In this document: in pieces, positions 34,769 through 46,658 of the stretch
Position numbering within the stretch: the stretch's first letter is position 1
How the letters are laid out: each line of letters opens with the position of its first letter
From: Ianthella basta
Lineage: Eukaryota; Porifera; Demospongiae; Verongiida; Ianthellidae
Length of the DNA: 64,000 nucleotides
Direction of reading: 5' to 3'
Assembly (NCBI GenBank): GCA_964019415.1
Contig: OZ025870.1
Span: forward strand, 11,369,455-11,433,454
Position numbers and translations under genes: made by a program
Notes under the pieces: generated by a model
What the model was told of the DNA's origin: nothing
Database searches by the model: none
What the model saw: the letters and a program-made list of their open reading frames with translations, nothing else

Positions 34769-37389
34769 AATTGTGTGTACATCAAATTGAAGGAGAGCAG
34801 TGCAAGAACTGGAATTCATGAGAAATATATATGTCCATAAAGTGTAAGTTAATGTATTCATATTCACTTACAAGGCACACAAACATGATGAGATAATAAT
34901 AATAATTTGTATTCCACATCAAACAGTAGAGAGATAATTATACATGCTGTAATAAACGTAATTAATGTGGAATTAAATTTACATTAAATTTACATTAAAA
35001 TTAAATTTTAACATTAACATGAACAATTAAAGCACTACACCTAAGCAGCCTCCTAAGCAAAGCTGTGCTCTGCAGAGTCAAAGTAAGGAAACCAAATGAA
35101 AATGTTGTCAATCACATGTGCTGTGCCCAACTGACTGACCGCCCTCAATATCTCTGTGCCTGAGAACTCCTTAGCGTACCCCATACCCCATACCATACTC
35201 CCTCCCCAGCTCCTTACAAGCTAGTATTTCGGGTTAAAAAATCTGTGGGGTCCCAGTGCACCCCTACTCGAACTCGAACTATATATATTATTACGTATAG
35301 GGATTGAGAAAACGTATTCAAATTTAGTGAATGTTGACCTGGGTTGGTGCATGGACTGGTCCTCCTCCTTATTGCACAGACCGGCAGCCCCCCCCCCTCT
35401 CTTTGCATGGGCTGGCCCTCCTCCTGAATGTTGCAAGGAGTGCCCCACCCCCTCCTTGTTTCCCTGAGGTTTTCCCGCCTTTTATATTTTGTGACACTAA
35501 TTTCATCTTTCATTGTATTAGTAAAGGGTTATGGGCATGCATGCGTGCTTATATATGTGGGAATAGCATTATAATATTACATCACCTATATAATTATGTC
35601 TATATATAAACTAGCATAATTATTTAGCCAAATTGGGCCTAATTTGTGTGCATGAGTCTGACACTCTCTGTGACTAATGATTAGGTGTTGATAGCTATTT
35701 TAGCTAGCACAAGAATACTCATTTTCCAAAATTTGGACTTAAACTCCTAGCCGCGTACCTGCATAAGCTTGAGCATCAGATGATCCTGTGTTTGTAATTT
35801 GCAGTGTGCTAAATTTTAAAGTGTGTGTGGAATATGATTATGAAGATTTAACAATTCATAATCTCACCTTGCACTGACGGAGCACATTATATATCAAGAG
35901 ATAGACTGAGGTTCCTCGATCTGTTAATGTAATGACAGCAACTTCACTTCCAATTGCAACTTTCTATAAATCTCCTGCACATAACACATACATATGCACA
36001 CAGTATATAGCAAGGAGTGGATATGTGTTAACTGGAAAAGGCAGGGGAAAATATATGATGCTGAAGCATGCAAGCTGTATCGCTATATTCTCCTTACTTT
36101 TCCATGCAGTCCGATCCATGTAATTTGCAGTGTGCTTGATTTTAAAGTGTGTGTGGCACATAATTATAAATTTGAAGATTTAGCTATTCATAAGCTCCCC
36201 TTGACTGATGGAGCACATTATATATGAAGAGATAGACTGAGGTTCCTCTGTTAATGTAATGACAGCAACTTCACTTCCAATTGCAACTTTCTGTAACTCT
36301 CCTGCACATAACACATACATATGCACACAGTATATAGCAAGGAGTGGATATGTGTTGGAGAATAAGGCAAGGGAATAATATATGATGCTAAACCAAGCTG
36401 TATCAATATATTCTCCTTACCTTTCCATGCAGTCCATGCCTGCACCATTTTTGTGATCTCTGTGATATGCATTATCCAAACAATTAATGCTATTATAAGA
36501 TTATATACAAAGATGAGGAAAGGGTTTTGGTATACACCAGACTACTGAGAAACTATAGTGTAGTGTATACTTACATCATAGTACTTCATTATATATTATA
36601 TAATTATGGTTGTCTTCATGTGATTGCATGGTGTGCATACACAGTATGTGGTACATGTTATATAGATTGTGTATCAAGTTGTTTATACAGTGTACATGTG
36701 TGTTCCAAGTGTTTCTTATTAATTATATATCATATATTAATTGTTTCATGCATGCCTCAATCGTGTATTGAGTGCCGCTTATACCTTATGTTGTATCTCA
36801 TTGTTTGGATAATTATACCTGCTCAATTGCTATTGGATGTTATTGCGCGCATCACATCATCACGACTAGCAATATTAACGAGTCTCTTTTTATATATCAT
36901 GCCCGAGCTAGCACCATGGAACCACTGCACAGCATATACCTTCCTATTAAATGGTGATTCATAGTGACTCTGGGTACAAATGCTATTGATTTATGTAACA
37001 TTCTATTCAATAATTGATGATGATATTGTGCTAGCACTGGTTCACATAGGGAGCTGTGACTTAGCTATTCGGGATCATTGCCTACAAGATGTAGCTACTT
37101 TTTTCCAAAATCACACAATGTCAGGTGTACATCGATGATACGTAGTTATTATGGCCAAGTACAATAGCTAGCTATAGCTATGGCTCAAGTGCTAGCTAGT
37201 TTGCTAGCTATTCATTCGCAAACACTCATTTCCTTGCTAAGTTTATGTAGCTATACATAGTTATTTAATAAACAGTCAAATTTATGGTATTGTACAAATG
37301 GTCATTGTGTGGCAACTTCTTATATACAAGATAAAATATAGGAAGGGTGTAGTACCTTACAGCACGTGCTTATAACTGATTTGAATTAT
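34769..37389. other. Spacer between units 3 and 4, no gene seen
   Basis: AT-rich DNA. It has a 26-bp minisatellite fragment (about 35335-35460, inverse of 15215-15306) and a ~326-bp tandem duplication (35793-36118 and 36119-36440). An open frame at 36527-36964 has no domain and AT-driven composition. Traces of RPL12 exon 4 (CTGAGAACTCCTTAGC) recur near 35160. Confidence 0.6.
35793..36440. repeat. Tandem duplication, ~326-bp period
   Basis: Both copies contain TGTAATTTGCAGTGTGCT, GAGATAGACTGAGGTTCCTC and CACACAGTATATAGCAAGGA. A diverged third relative lies near 46265-46350, upstream of unit 5. Confidence 0.8.
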
Positions 37390-37584
37390 TAGCACGTTAG
37401 AGTCTATTTGAGGTGTAGGCGCCCTACGCCAGAGTGGTTCTAGATCAAGTGCGCTAGTTAGCAGCTCGCGTGCTCTCGATCGGTAAAATATTATTATATT
37501 CTCCCGTGCGCGATTGCGCAACATGGGTTATGCGTTTGCGTGGTTTGTGAGTTAGTTTGTCCGTCATTTAATACAGTAATAGAA
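37390..37584 (+). promoter_or_regulatory. Candidate promoter / 5' UTR of unit 4
   Basis: This GC-richer island in AT-rich DNA shares GCGCCCTACG, GAGTGGT, CGCG and CTCTC(G/A)ATCGGTAAA with the sequence before the LINE insertion in unit 5 (46560-46650). Conservation of this short block just ahead of two CARD exons suggests a core promoter. No TATA box is obvious. Confidence 0.45.
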
Positions 37585-40500
37585 ATGGCCGAGGGCAACG
37601 TTCCACACCGGCGGTCTCCTGAACACCAGGCGCTAAAGGACGCTTTCGGTCAATTACACGACACCATCTGTCCTGAGGGTGTCACAGCGACACTTTACGC
37701 CAATGATCTCATCTTGGAGGTCGAAGCGGACACTATTCGCAGCAAGGCCACCACGTATGGGAAGAACGAGGAGCTGTTGTTCGCCATTTCCAAGCGCAGC
37801 GCTGCCCAGGTGGTGCAGTTCTGTCAGTTTCTCCTTGAAAAGCAAATCCATTGTGGCCGCATCTTGAAGGAAGGTATTGACTAGGGTCTGGGTGCCTGGG
37901 AGAATATCCTATGGCTAAAGTCTCCCCAGTATAAATAAGATACCCTGATACCCTGACTAGCTATTACATGTTTGTATCCATGCACAAAAGTGGGTGTGAT
38001 GATGTATTAAACGTCCGCTACACTCGCTGTATTATGGATGCAGTGATTGTAACACTACATCGCAAAGCTACATCCCAGTGAGTGGTGTAGTAGCTAATAT
38101 GGTAATTTGCTGCTTTTCATGTGAGCATTTGTTTAGCTACTTCAATTGCCTGGGGGGTATACACGTAGCTAACTAGTTGCCTACAATTAATACTGTGCAG
38201 CTATAATGTTTGTTGGGAGAAATCCCCATTTAGGATGTATGGCTGTTTGTTGACACTTTGTTTCCACAGCTCTGAAGGCAAGAGGAGTAGACACCTCTTC
38301 ACTGATTGTTGCTTCACTGGACACATTGGCTGTGAGCCATGTGGCTGCCAAGTACTACCCACAAATTGATGATCTGGACATAGCGCTTGGTGCTTTGGTG
38401 CAGAAGATGAAAGATGGCACCAAAAAGTCACAGAATTTGAAAACGTTTTGTATTCGTTTTCTCACCACTCTCGCTCGTATCCACAGTCATGACACTAAAG
38501 ATGCTTTGGATCGTCTTGCCTCACCTGCTTGCCAGAATGATGAGGCCATTGATATAGTCCAGACATTTGTGGACCCACTGGACTGCCGTCTCCTGTACCA
38601 GATTATATCTGCACTGGAGGATGAGCATCTGAAGAGAGCTTGGGACGACTACTGTCAAAGGTCCAGGCAAGCCTGCCATACTACTCTGGAGCAGTGCTGC
38701 AAAGCAGCGATCAGACCTCATCAGTCATCTCCAAGTGACATCACGCTTGGCATGCAGACAAAGATCTTTCCTCCCGATTTGACAATCGAGAAGATCCTAC
38801 AGCTAAAGGAGTTCCTTGTCACCAAAGTAGGTTTGGAGGAGAGTGTTTTCCAAGGATTTGCCTGCAGTGCGGTGGCCCTCTTCTTCACCGTCAACAGAGC
38901 ACGCTTGCCAGTTCTAATACGCCTCCTCTCCTGCCACCAGAAAGCTCTTCTTGATTTCTCCATTGTCACTGTGTTTGTTCCTGGGGAGTTCTTCTACGAT
39001 GTGGCAAGGGACCAAGAGTATCCTTGTCCAAAGGTGGGTGCAGCGAAACATATCATTCTTACATCTGAGCTTTATATTGCACAGAATGTGGTACTTGTTA
39101 GTTTGTGCCACATTTCCATTCATATGTTAATTGTTCTACTCACTTATTCACAGGATGATAAGGTCCAGGAACCTGTGAGCACTCATGAGCAGGCATCGTC
39201 CATTGCTGATGTGGAGTCCCGCATCATTGCCACTCTGGAGAGGATTGAGCATGCTCAGATGGCAGTGCAGAAGAAGGAAGAGCTCGTTCAAGTGAAAAGT
39301 AAGGAGGCTGAGAAGGAGAAGCTCCATAACCGGGTGCAGAGCTTGGTTCATGACAACCTAAAGCTGAAGGTACACAAGAATGGGGTGGACATGTTATAGC
39401 ATGCACCTGCGGGCGTATTTATCAAACTTTTACGCACAGTCATGGCATCTTAGCATAGATCCTGTATAGTATCTATAGTATAATTATATAATTATGTATG
39501 TAAAATTATACAACACCATGCATGCCATTTTATTATACAGTGCTAACACTAATAGCACTTTTAGCAACTTATAGCATGCACTGCTAGAAAGCTCAGTATA
39601 CATGTCTTCAAACTACTGCAAGCTTGCTTGGTATTGCACTCTTTAAGTTGCATCAAAATTAATGTTCTTACTGCGTGCACATCTGAACCTGCTTGTAGGA
39701 AGAGAACCACTTGTTGGAGAAGCAGTTGTGTCAGCGACGGGACACACTGCAGGAGATTGTGGTCAGAGAAGCTGGCCCACAACCAGAGGGAGAACCACAA
39801 CCAGAGGGAGAAGAAGTGCCTGGAAAGGTATAGTGTGTGAATTGGGGTTTGCTGTCTATAGAGTCTGAGCCATAGCTAAGTATATCCAAAGTGCCATATC
39901 TGTTTAATCTCACATAGCTGACGGCTATTCCTCCTTTCTGCATGCTAACGTCCTCACTCTCACTCCTGCCAAGTGATAACATCTGGATTATGCTGACATT
40001 ATCCCTTGGCAGGAGGAATAGTGATTGGTTACGTGAGACTCGATCTGTTCATGCACTACTTACGTATATGCAAGTACAATGATTACCCTTCTATAGGTCA
40101 TTTTGTATGACTTGTATATTACTTTTATCTTGAAGGATCTATCAGAAGTGGGTAGTGAAATTATTCCCAGCGATGAAGAATTAGAAGAGTCAGAGCCACC
40201 ACTGAAGAAGTCTAAACTACGAGAACTGGAGTCTGAGGAGAAAGAAGATGTCATAGTGAGTGTTACTCTATGTATTAGTTAAAATGCTCATCGTGTGTCT
40301 ATGCCAAAGAGACACAAAGCTTGATACTAATTCCTATTGACACCGTAAATTATTATTGATCAGTATCATTAGGTGTTGTAGATGCCAACTAATTGAATAG
40401 CAATAGACTTAGCTGCTCTTCCTATAGTAGCATCCTTGTCCGTATAAGTATGCCTTGGGGAGATTGCCAGTCATATTATAGTATATGTAGACAAATATAC

Positions 40501-43500
40501 AGAAGCTACAGTTAAGTGTGCAAAACTTCACACATAATTTATGTAGATGCATGTTTCTGCCACATGTAAACTGTATTTGTGTAACAGGGGAATTTCCTAG
40601 TCTTGCGTAGCTAGTCCAATTTCTGAGAATTAAGTGTTCTGACCACTCAAGACTAGGACTTTGCTGCATGTGCTTACCCAGTTACAGTGATTACAAGTTT
40701 GTGCTTAGTTACATCAAACCCGTTATTACCCCACTTGAAGTGAGTTACACATTAGTAAGAGCTTTTTCTGTACGCATGCTTGTTAGTCCCGCATACCAGA
40801 CCCCCTCCTGAAGGGTGCATGCGGTATTATCGCATAAGTCAAGTTGTGTCCAGGACGAGTTCCTGTCCTAGCTAATCAAATTTGCCATATGACGTCAGCC
40901 TAAACTTAGAGACATGGCATTGGCTCGCTTGAAGGATATAGTTGGACGCACTGCGACTTGGCTTGAATACGCTCTGAAAGCAGAGTGAGATCAAGCTGTA
41001 CATATGACGTCATACAATGTTCACCGAGTTCGAAGTGGGAGACTCCTTCGTATAAAGCCTTGAAACGTCGATCCCTTCAAAGTTTGAGAATGACAAAGAC
41101 ATCAGCTCTGTTTCCCTTTTACCAAAACGTCTTTTTGGCCTCTTAAATTTTGTTTCTTGCAGCCGCCGGATATGACGTTCGATCTCTGAATGCTCTCAAA
41201 TCTCGCACACATCACATGCAGCAAGAGCGTAGTCATGGCAACACAGGAATTTCACACCTCAAGGTGTGAATACCGCAAGGTTAACTTTATGTAAACAGAC
41301 TGGACATGTCCCACAAGTGATGAAACCACATGGTTCACGCTAAGATAAACTACATTGTTTACACATGCCATGTCCCACATGTGTGAATAGCAAATAGACG
41401 TAGCTGCTCTTCTCATATACGTAGTAGCGTCCATGTCAATAGTAGCAGGTTCTTCCAAAAAATGGTTGTGATCAAATCTGGCTGGACCACTGCACTTGGT
41501 TATTAAATTCAAACATTTCTGTGTACTATAATGTGCTTGAAAGTGCAATGTACAGGAAGGAGAGCATGTTACTTTGAACAACATTGTTTTCAGCAAGTAA
41601 ATGGACAGAGTGTGTGAGACCCATATTACTCTGCAAACTAGTGGACACGAAAAACATCTACAGTACTCTACCATCCATGTCCTCTGACCTTTCAGACTTG
41701 ATTCAATTTTGGAAGGACAAGCTAAAATTGCAAGGGAAAGAGGAGTTAATTGACATCTGCTTTCCGGATGTCAAAGGAACAATGTAGATGAACAGATACC
41801 TCAAAACAATCAATCACATAAACTGTTCAATGAAACACTGAAAACCAAAAATGGGTGTAGATTGCGTGGGCATCCATTTACAAGCAGGTCGTAGCATGAC
41901 TCATACAAGTTGGAATTGGGTTATGACCTTAAAATAAACCACCAGCACAAGTTGCAGCTAGTCAGGACAAGCACAGGTGTCATTAGAGTGCATGATGCAG
42001 CAAGCAAATCTGTAACTTGCACAAGGGCTTGTAGTTACGTACATGCATGGTATGCCATTGTGCAAGTTTCATATGCTTGCTCCATTGTGTGCTCTAATGG
42101 CACCCGTGCTTGTCCTGACTGCTGCAAATTGCGCTGGTGGTTATTTTATACCAGCACCTAGCACAAATGCACTCCCTGCAAATGTGGTCCTGACCTGTCA
42201 CTCAGTGCAGTCAACATTACCCTCCCTCACCCCGCCCACGCACTGGTACATTCTTGCCATCTTCTCCATAAACCATATGTATGCCCACCATCACATTGGC
42301 CACTCTCTTGAGTGGTGCCACTTCACAGCCTCTAGACTGTGTCGCCATGGGAGGTGGACAGAAACGTATAGGGGTCCCAACCACTGTAACTTGCGCTGGT
42401 GGTCCTTTTTCGACCACCACATAGCACATTCATTCTGCTGGCACACGTGGTGGTCCTATTGTAACTTGCATGTGTGATGGTTAACCTTAACATACAAAAT
42501 GGAGGCCATGGAACTGCAGCACTTGCATTATAGTGAAATTGTATGTGTATACTATTAATAGCTAAATTAGTATCAGATGTCACACTCGTGTCAACTATTT
42601 AGGAATGTGCCTGGTAAAAATGGCTACTCCTGTCTTAATGTAACTATTATATAGCATGCTCCAGTGAAACTGGCCAAACGGTGGTGGCGAAGAACAATTG
42701 AAGGCCATGGATAGGCTTCTTTCAATGCATGCATTAAAGACAACAGTGAACTCAAAGCCAGAGTTCACATAAAAGAAAAGCAGCATGGCTGCATCCACCC
42801 CATTTGTTCCTTTCATATTATTCTCCTTCCCACTGAATAATTGCTTGCTCCTAGTGCACGGCGCAGGACACCAATGCACCCAAATAGTGCATGAGGACTT
42901 ACATACCTAGGTCAAGGACTAGGATCTGAGCACCGGTGTCGATCCGACAAGTACAATGTTTGAACAAGTACAAAGTTTGTCTTCCCTGTGTATTTAATAT
43001 ACTCCAATGCTGCCATTTTGTTGCTGTACGTCTATATACTGCTACAGTACGTAAGCTAGTCTAGCGCACTAGACTATAGTTAATTCATTTCTTGCAGTCT
43101 ATTTTTGTTACAGTCATCTTTGGAGGACACCAAAGCTGTTTTTGCAGACTATGGCATTGGTGTGAAGACATGGACGGATGTTCCAAAGGCTGTGAAGACA
43201 TTAGTTGATAGGTGGTATGTCAAACCAGTGTCAGAAGGTGAGAACTCATATTCAGTCTTGTGTAAGCTACATGTGAAGATGGATAAATTTTGGGCTTGAG
43301 TGCTGGAATATAGAATGATGCAATGTATCTCTGATTTAGCCAAATAGCATGGGAGTGTCTCATTGTAACATTAATGAATTTTCCTTTAATTTCTTCTTTA
43401 TATAGTTCTGCAGAAGCCCCCAACAATGTCACAACTCACCACGTTGTCTGGCAGATTTCTTAGTTACATTGACTCGTGGCTGAATGTTGCAGTGTACATG

Positions 43501-43749
43501 GGCATTCCATTTCAGCACTGTGATAGCATTATTCATAACAATACAAGCACGGACGGCAAGGACTTTAATACCCGATGTTTCCTATATGCCCTTAGTCAGT
43601 GGCTGAACAAAGAAAAAGGCACAGGTGATCTACCACGTACTCGGGATACAGTGTTGAAAGCTTTTAAGAAGTTTTTTGCCTTAGAAAAAGATTTTGGTGA
43701 CAGTGATGAGCTCACTGCTGAAGCACTACAGATTCTGATGGAGGACTGA
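37585..43749 (+). CDS. Array unit 4: intact CARD-MID-coiled coil-Death(B) protein, 661 aa
   Basis: Exons are CARD 37585-37873, MID 38270-39033, CC1 39154-39369, CC2 39699-39827, E5 40136-40255, E6B 43114-43237 and Death-B 43406-43749. The total of 1986 nt is in one frame. CARD is residues 1-96 (ALKDAFGQLHDTICPEGVTA), MID is to about 351, and the helical CC1/CC2 run to 466. CC2 has a duplicated PQPEGE block, 15 nt longer than in its sisters. E5 has LKKSKL. E6B (SSLEDTKAVFADYGIGVKTW) replaces the E6+E7 pair. The class B Death domain has NVAVYMGIPFQHCDSII, QWLNKEKGTGDLPRTRD and the ending TAEALQILMED. The E5-E6B intron (2.9 kb) holds MITE debris. A cytosolic or nuclear death-fold adaptor is likely. 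Confidence 0.85.
41005..41390. other. Unit 4-specific insertion in the E5-E6B intron
   Basis: The sequence after the MITE-like MALARLKDIV stretch is replaced here by DNA with no match in the other units (CATATGACGTCATACAATG onward). Short repeats of ACATGTCCCACA occur at its right side. No exon was recognised. Confidence 0.4.
41931..42145. repeat. Intronic foldback, unit 4 copy
   Basis: Its arms match those of 5397-5604. They are centred near 42040, with GTCAGGACAAGCA and TGCTTGTCCTGAC as the strongest pair. Confidence 0.7.
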
Positions 43750-44570
43750 GGAAAGTAAAATATTGGTCACCTTTATTAGATTTTTGTCATGAATTTTCTA
43801 TGCATTTATGCATGCCTGTATATGGCCGAAAACAGCACTCTGTCAAACTTTGACTGCTTGCATTATATATAGGCTGATATTAATATACATTATGTGTGTA
43901 ACATAATAGTATAGCATCCATGATTTTCTTTAAATTAAGTGCATGTGTTTTGGTGTACATTCAATTCACTCATAATGGGTCGATCGCAAGCTCAGCCTGG
44001 GCTGGGGATGCCTCTACTACATTATACAGGCGGGCATGCAACGTACACAACCACGTGCACATGCATGTCCAATGTTTGCAGGGATACCGTATTCCCGGCC
44101 TGGTGAAGTTCACTGGGGCACCAGATGCCCAATGTTCGCAGGGGATGCCGTATTCACTGGTGAAGTTCACTGGGGCACCAGATGCCCAATGTTTGCAAGG
44201 GATGCCGTCACCCACAAACTACCCTGCCAGATGGTATGCTGTGTACTACCTATATACGCAAATTCTCAAGCAGTATATACTAGTGTACCATAACCAGTGA
44301 AATGTGCCATGAAGTGCTTACTCTCTTACAAACTGTTCACATAATGGTATGTTGTGTACTGCATGGTTGGAGTGAACATCACACTGCAAAATGGTGTGCT
44401 CACTGTGGCAATCAATTTACACTAATTTAGGGTGTGATTGTCACTCCATATTTTTAACAGTGTGTGAAGTCACCATACCCACTCGCCCTTTGATCATACC
44501 CTCCTTCTCACCCCATGCACCTTTACACATGTACACACATGTGGGACACACACACACACACACACACACC
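43750..44570. other. 3' flank of unit 4, no gene seen
   Basis: Class B 3' flank with about 2.5 copies of the 57-bp minisatellite (44074-44205), an inverted ~100-bp MITE ending TTTTTAACAGTGTG (44370-44463) and a CA repeat (about 44547-44570). Confidence 0.6.
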
Positions 44571-44806
44571 TCACTCACTACATCCAAAGCATTGATCCCC
44601 TACACTCATGGGCACTTCCAATGTCCAATCATTGATGGCATCAATCCAGTCGTGAGGGTGTTTCCCCTCCACCTTGCACCCAAATGATTGTGCTGTCCCC
44701 AATGTCTCCTTCACTGTGCCCGAGAACTCCTTAGCAATGGAACGAGGCCTCATGGTCCGAGCAATGCTGTACACATCCTCCAGTGAAATACTCCCAGTAT
44801 GCTGAA
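44571..44806 (-). pseudogene. RPL12 last-exon copy after unit 4
   Basis: Exon 4 of RPL12 is complete and open ([57 protein letters not shown]). It has substitutions and a read-through C-terminus (GDQCFGCSE). No exons 1-3 lie nearby. The sequence joins a CC2 fragment at about 44850. Confidence 0.85.
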
Positions 44807-44856
44807 CTGTGTGCATCAAAGGAGAGCAGTGCGGTATAGTCAATATTGCATGTTAA

Positions 44857-45354
44857 AGAAGTAGTTGCTTCAGCGACTGGATACACTGTAGGAGATGATG
44901 GGCAGAGAAGCTGGCCCACAGCCAGAGAGAGAAGGAAAGGTATAGCATGTGGATTGCGGTTTGCTGTCTATAAATTCTGAACCTTTGCTATATCCAAAGT
45001 GCCAGGTCTGTTTAATCTCACATAGCTGACGGCTATTCCTCCTTTCAACATGCTAAAGTCCTCACTCTCACTCCTGCCAAGTGATAACATCAGCTGATAT
45101 TATCCCTTGGCAGGAGCAGTAGCAATTGGTTACATGAGACTCGATCTGTTCATGCACTACGAAGTATGTGCAAGTACATTATTACTATTCTAGTACTGTA
45201 ACGTTCTGTATGACTTGTTTATACTTTTATCTTGAAGGATATATCAGAAGTGGGTAGTGAAATTACCAGCGATGCAGAATCAGAAGAGTCAGAGCCACCA
45301 CTGAAGAACTCTAAGCTACAAGAACTGGAGTCTGAGGAGAAAGAAGATGTCACA
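44857..45354 (+). pseudogene. Array remnant 4b: CC2 fragment and E5 exon
   Basis: The CC2 fragment (44857-44939) has a CAG-to-TAG stop in LDTLQEMM and lacks its 5' edge. E5 (45238-45354) is open (SEITSDAESEESEPPLKN), but KKSKL has become KNSKL, which weakens the basic cluster. A scrap of E7 (GGGAAAGGAACCACTATCAG) follows near 45530. CARD, MID, CC1 and Death exons are absent. Confidence 0.75.
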
Positions 45355-46554
45355 GTGAGTGTTATATACTCTATGTATTAGTTAAAATGTTTGTCGTGAG
45401 TCTATGCCAAAGAGGCACAAGCTTGAAGACTTGAAACGCCCAAGTGTTGAGTGTTCTAAATCCTATAAGACACCATATAATAATTGTTGATCAGCACCTA
45501 TAGGTGTTATAGATGCCTATACTAATTGGCAGGGAAAGGAACCACTATCAGTGGGAGAATTGTGCAGCTTTCTAATTACTCGGCAGTGTGTGATCTGCTT
45601 ATTTCGCTTAAATACAAGCCCCATTGACCACATCTATGAATGAAGTGATGGCTTCTCAGCTGGTGTGTGCATGAAAAAGGGTTAGTACTCCAATTACCAG
45701 CTAAAATCAATCCACAGAGTTTGAACCTTGCTGATGTTTCAACCAGGGCATCTGGTCAAACGTCAGCAAGGTTCACACTCTGTTGGTTTATGCTGGTATT
45801 TGTATATCAAATTAACCCTTTCTCACCATTGCCCACATTTCATACAGTATTGCATCATACAAACTTAGACACATGTACATCAAGAGTTCAAGGCTATAGC
45901 ATTTCATTGCATCGTGCAGGACTGGCCATGTACACACCCTTTAATATACAGCGAAACCTGTCTAAGATGGTCACTGTGTTAGGCAGTGACCTATCTAAAA
46001 CAGTCAGCCTCCCTGTACAAATGCATTGCGATTTACCTCTATAACCATGCAACCATACATGCAGGGATTACATGATTATCTGATTGATCCATCTAATATG
46101 TTACTACATCTATATATATACACAGTGATTATGATTGAACATGATTAAAATTCAATATCACAGGCTTCTGAAATTCATTTAACACATTCATCTGTTTATA
46201 AAGCTTCTTAATTACTTCACTCATCCTGCAATTGCAAGCAAAAGACAGAAGGCATAATACAGTATAATAGCAAGGAGTAGATATGTGGTGGAAAGGACGG
46301 GGAATAATATCGATGCTAAACCAAGCTGTATCATTATATCATCTTTCCTTCATATTCATTCGTAACACTTCGCTATTCATTCGTAACACTCATTTCCTTG
46401 CTAAGTACGTAGCTAGATAGCTAGCTATATGGACTTGCCAAATTAAATAGCCAAATATATAGTACTATACACATGGTCATTGCTATATGGCAGCTTCCTA
46501 TATACAAGATTACTTATAGGAAGGTTGTATTACCTCGCAACACGTAAATTGAAT
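45355..46554. other. Spacer before unit 5, no gene seen
   Basis: This is array debris: an E7 scrap (45530-45560), a snapback MITE (45676-45822), a left MITE end (45951) and a stretch like the flank after unit 3 (ATCTGATTGATC near 46077). No coding exon was seen. Confidence 0.55.
45676..45822. mobile_element. 147-bp snapback MITE
   Basis: The arms of about 65 bp begin AAAGGGTTAGT and AAAGGGTTAAT when read inward. Inner blocks CAGAGT(T/G)TGAACCTTGCTGA pair closely around a short loop. Confidence 0.85.
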
Positions 46555-46658
46555 ATAAGCGCACTGGAGCACTTTGCGGTGTAAGCGCCCTACGGCGGAG
46601 TGGTAGATCGCGTTTGTTAACAGCTTTCGCGCGCTCTCAATCGGTAAATTAAAATGGC
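46555..46658 (+). promoter_or_regulatory. Unit 5 promoter, separated from its gene by the LINE
   Basis: It is homologous to 37430-37495 upstream of unit 4 (GCGCCCTACG, GAGTGGTAGATC, GCGCTCTCAATCGGTAAA). It ends in the 14-bp TAAATTAAAATGGC, which is repeated at 47957-47970. The promoter therefore now lies about 1.3 kb from the CARD start codon. Confidence 0.5.

Noticed and set aside
36527-36964. 145-codon open frame with many hydrophobic and cysteine residues in the spacer before unit 4
   Set aside because: AT-rich, no recognisable motif, no splice or promoter context, and not conserved in the matching spacer before unit 5.
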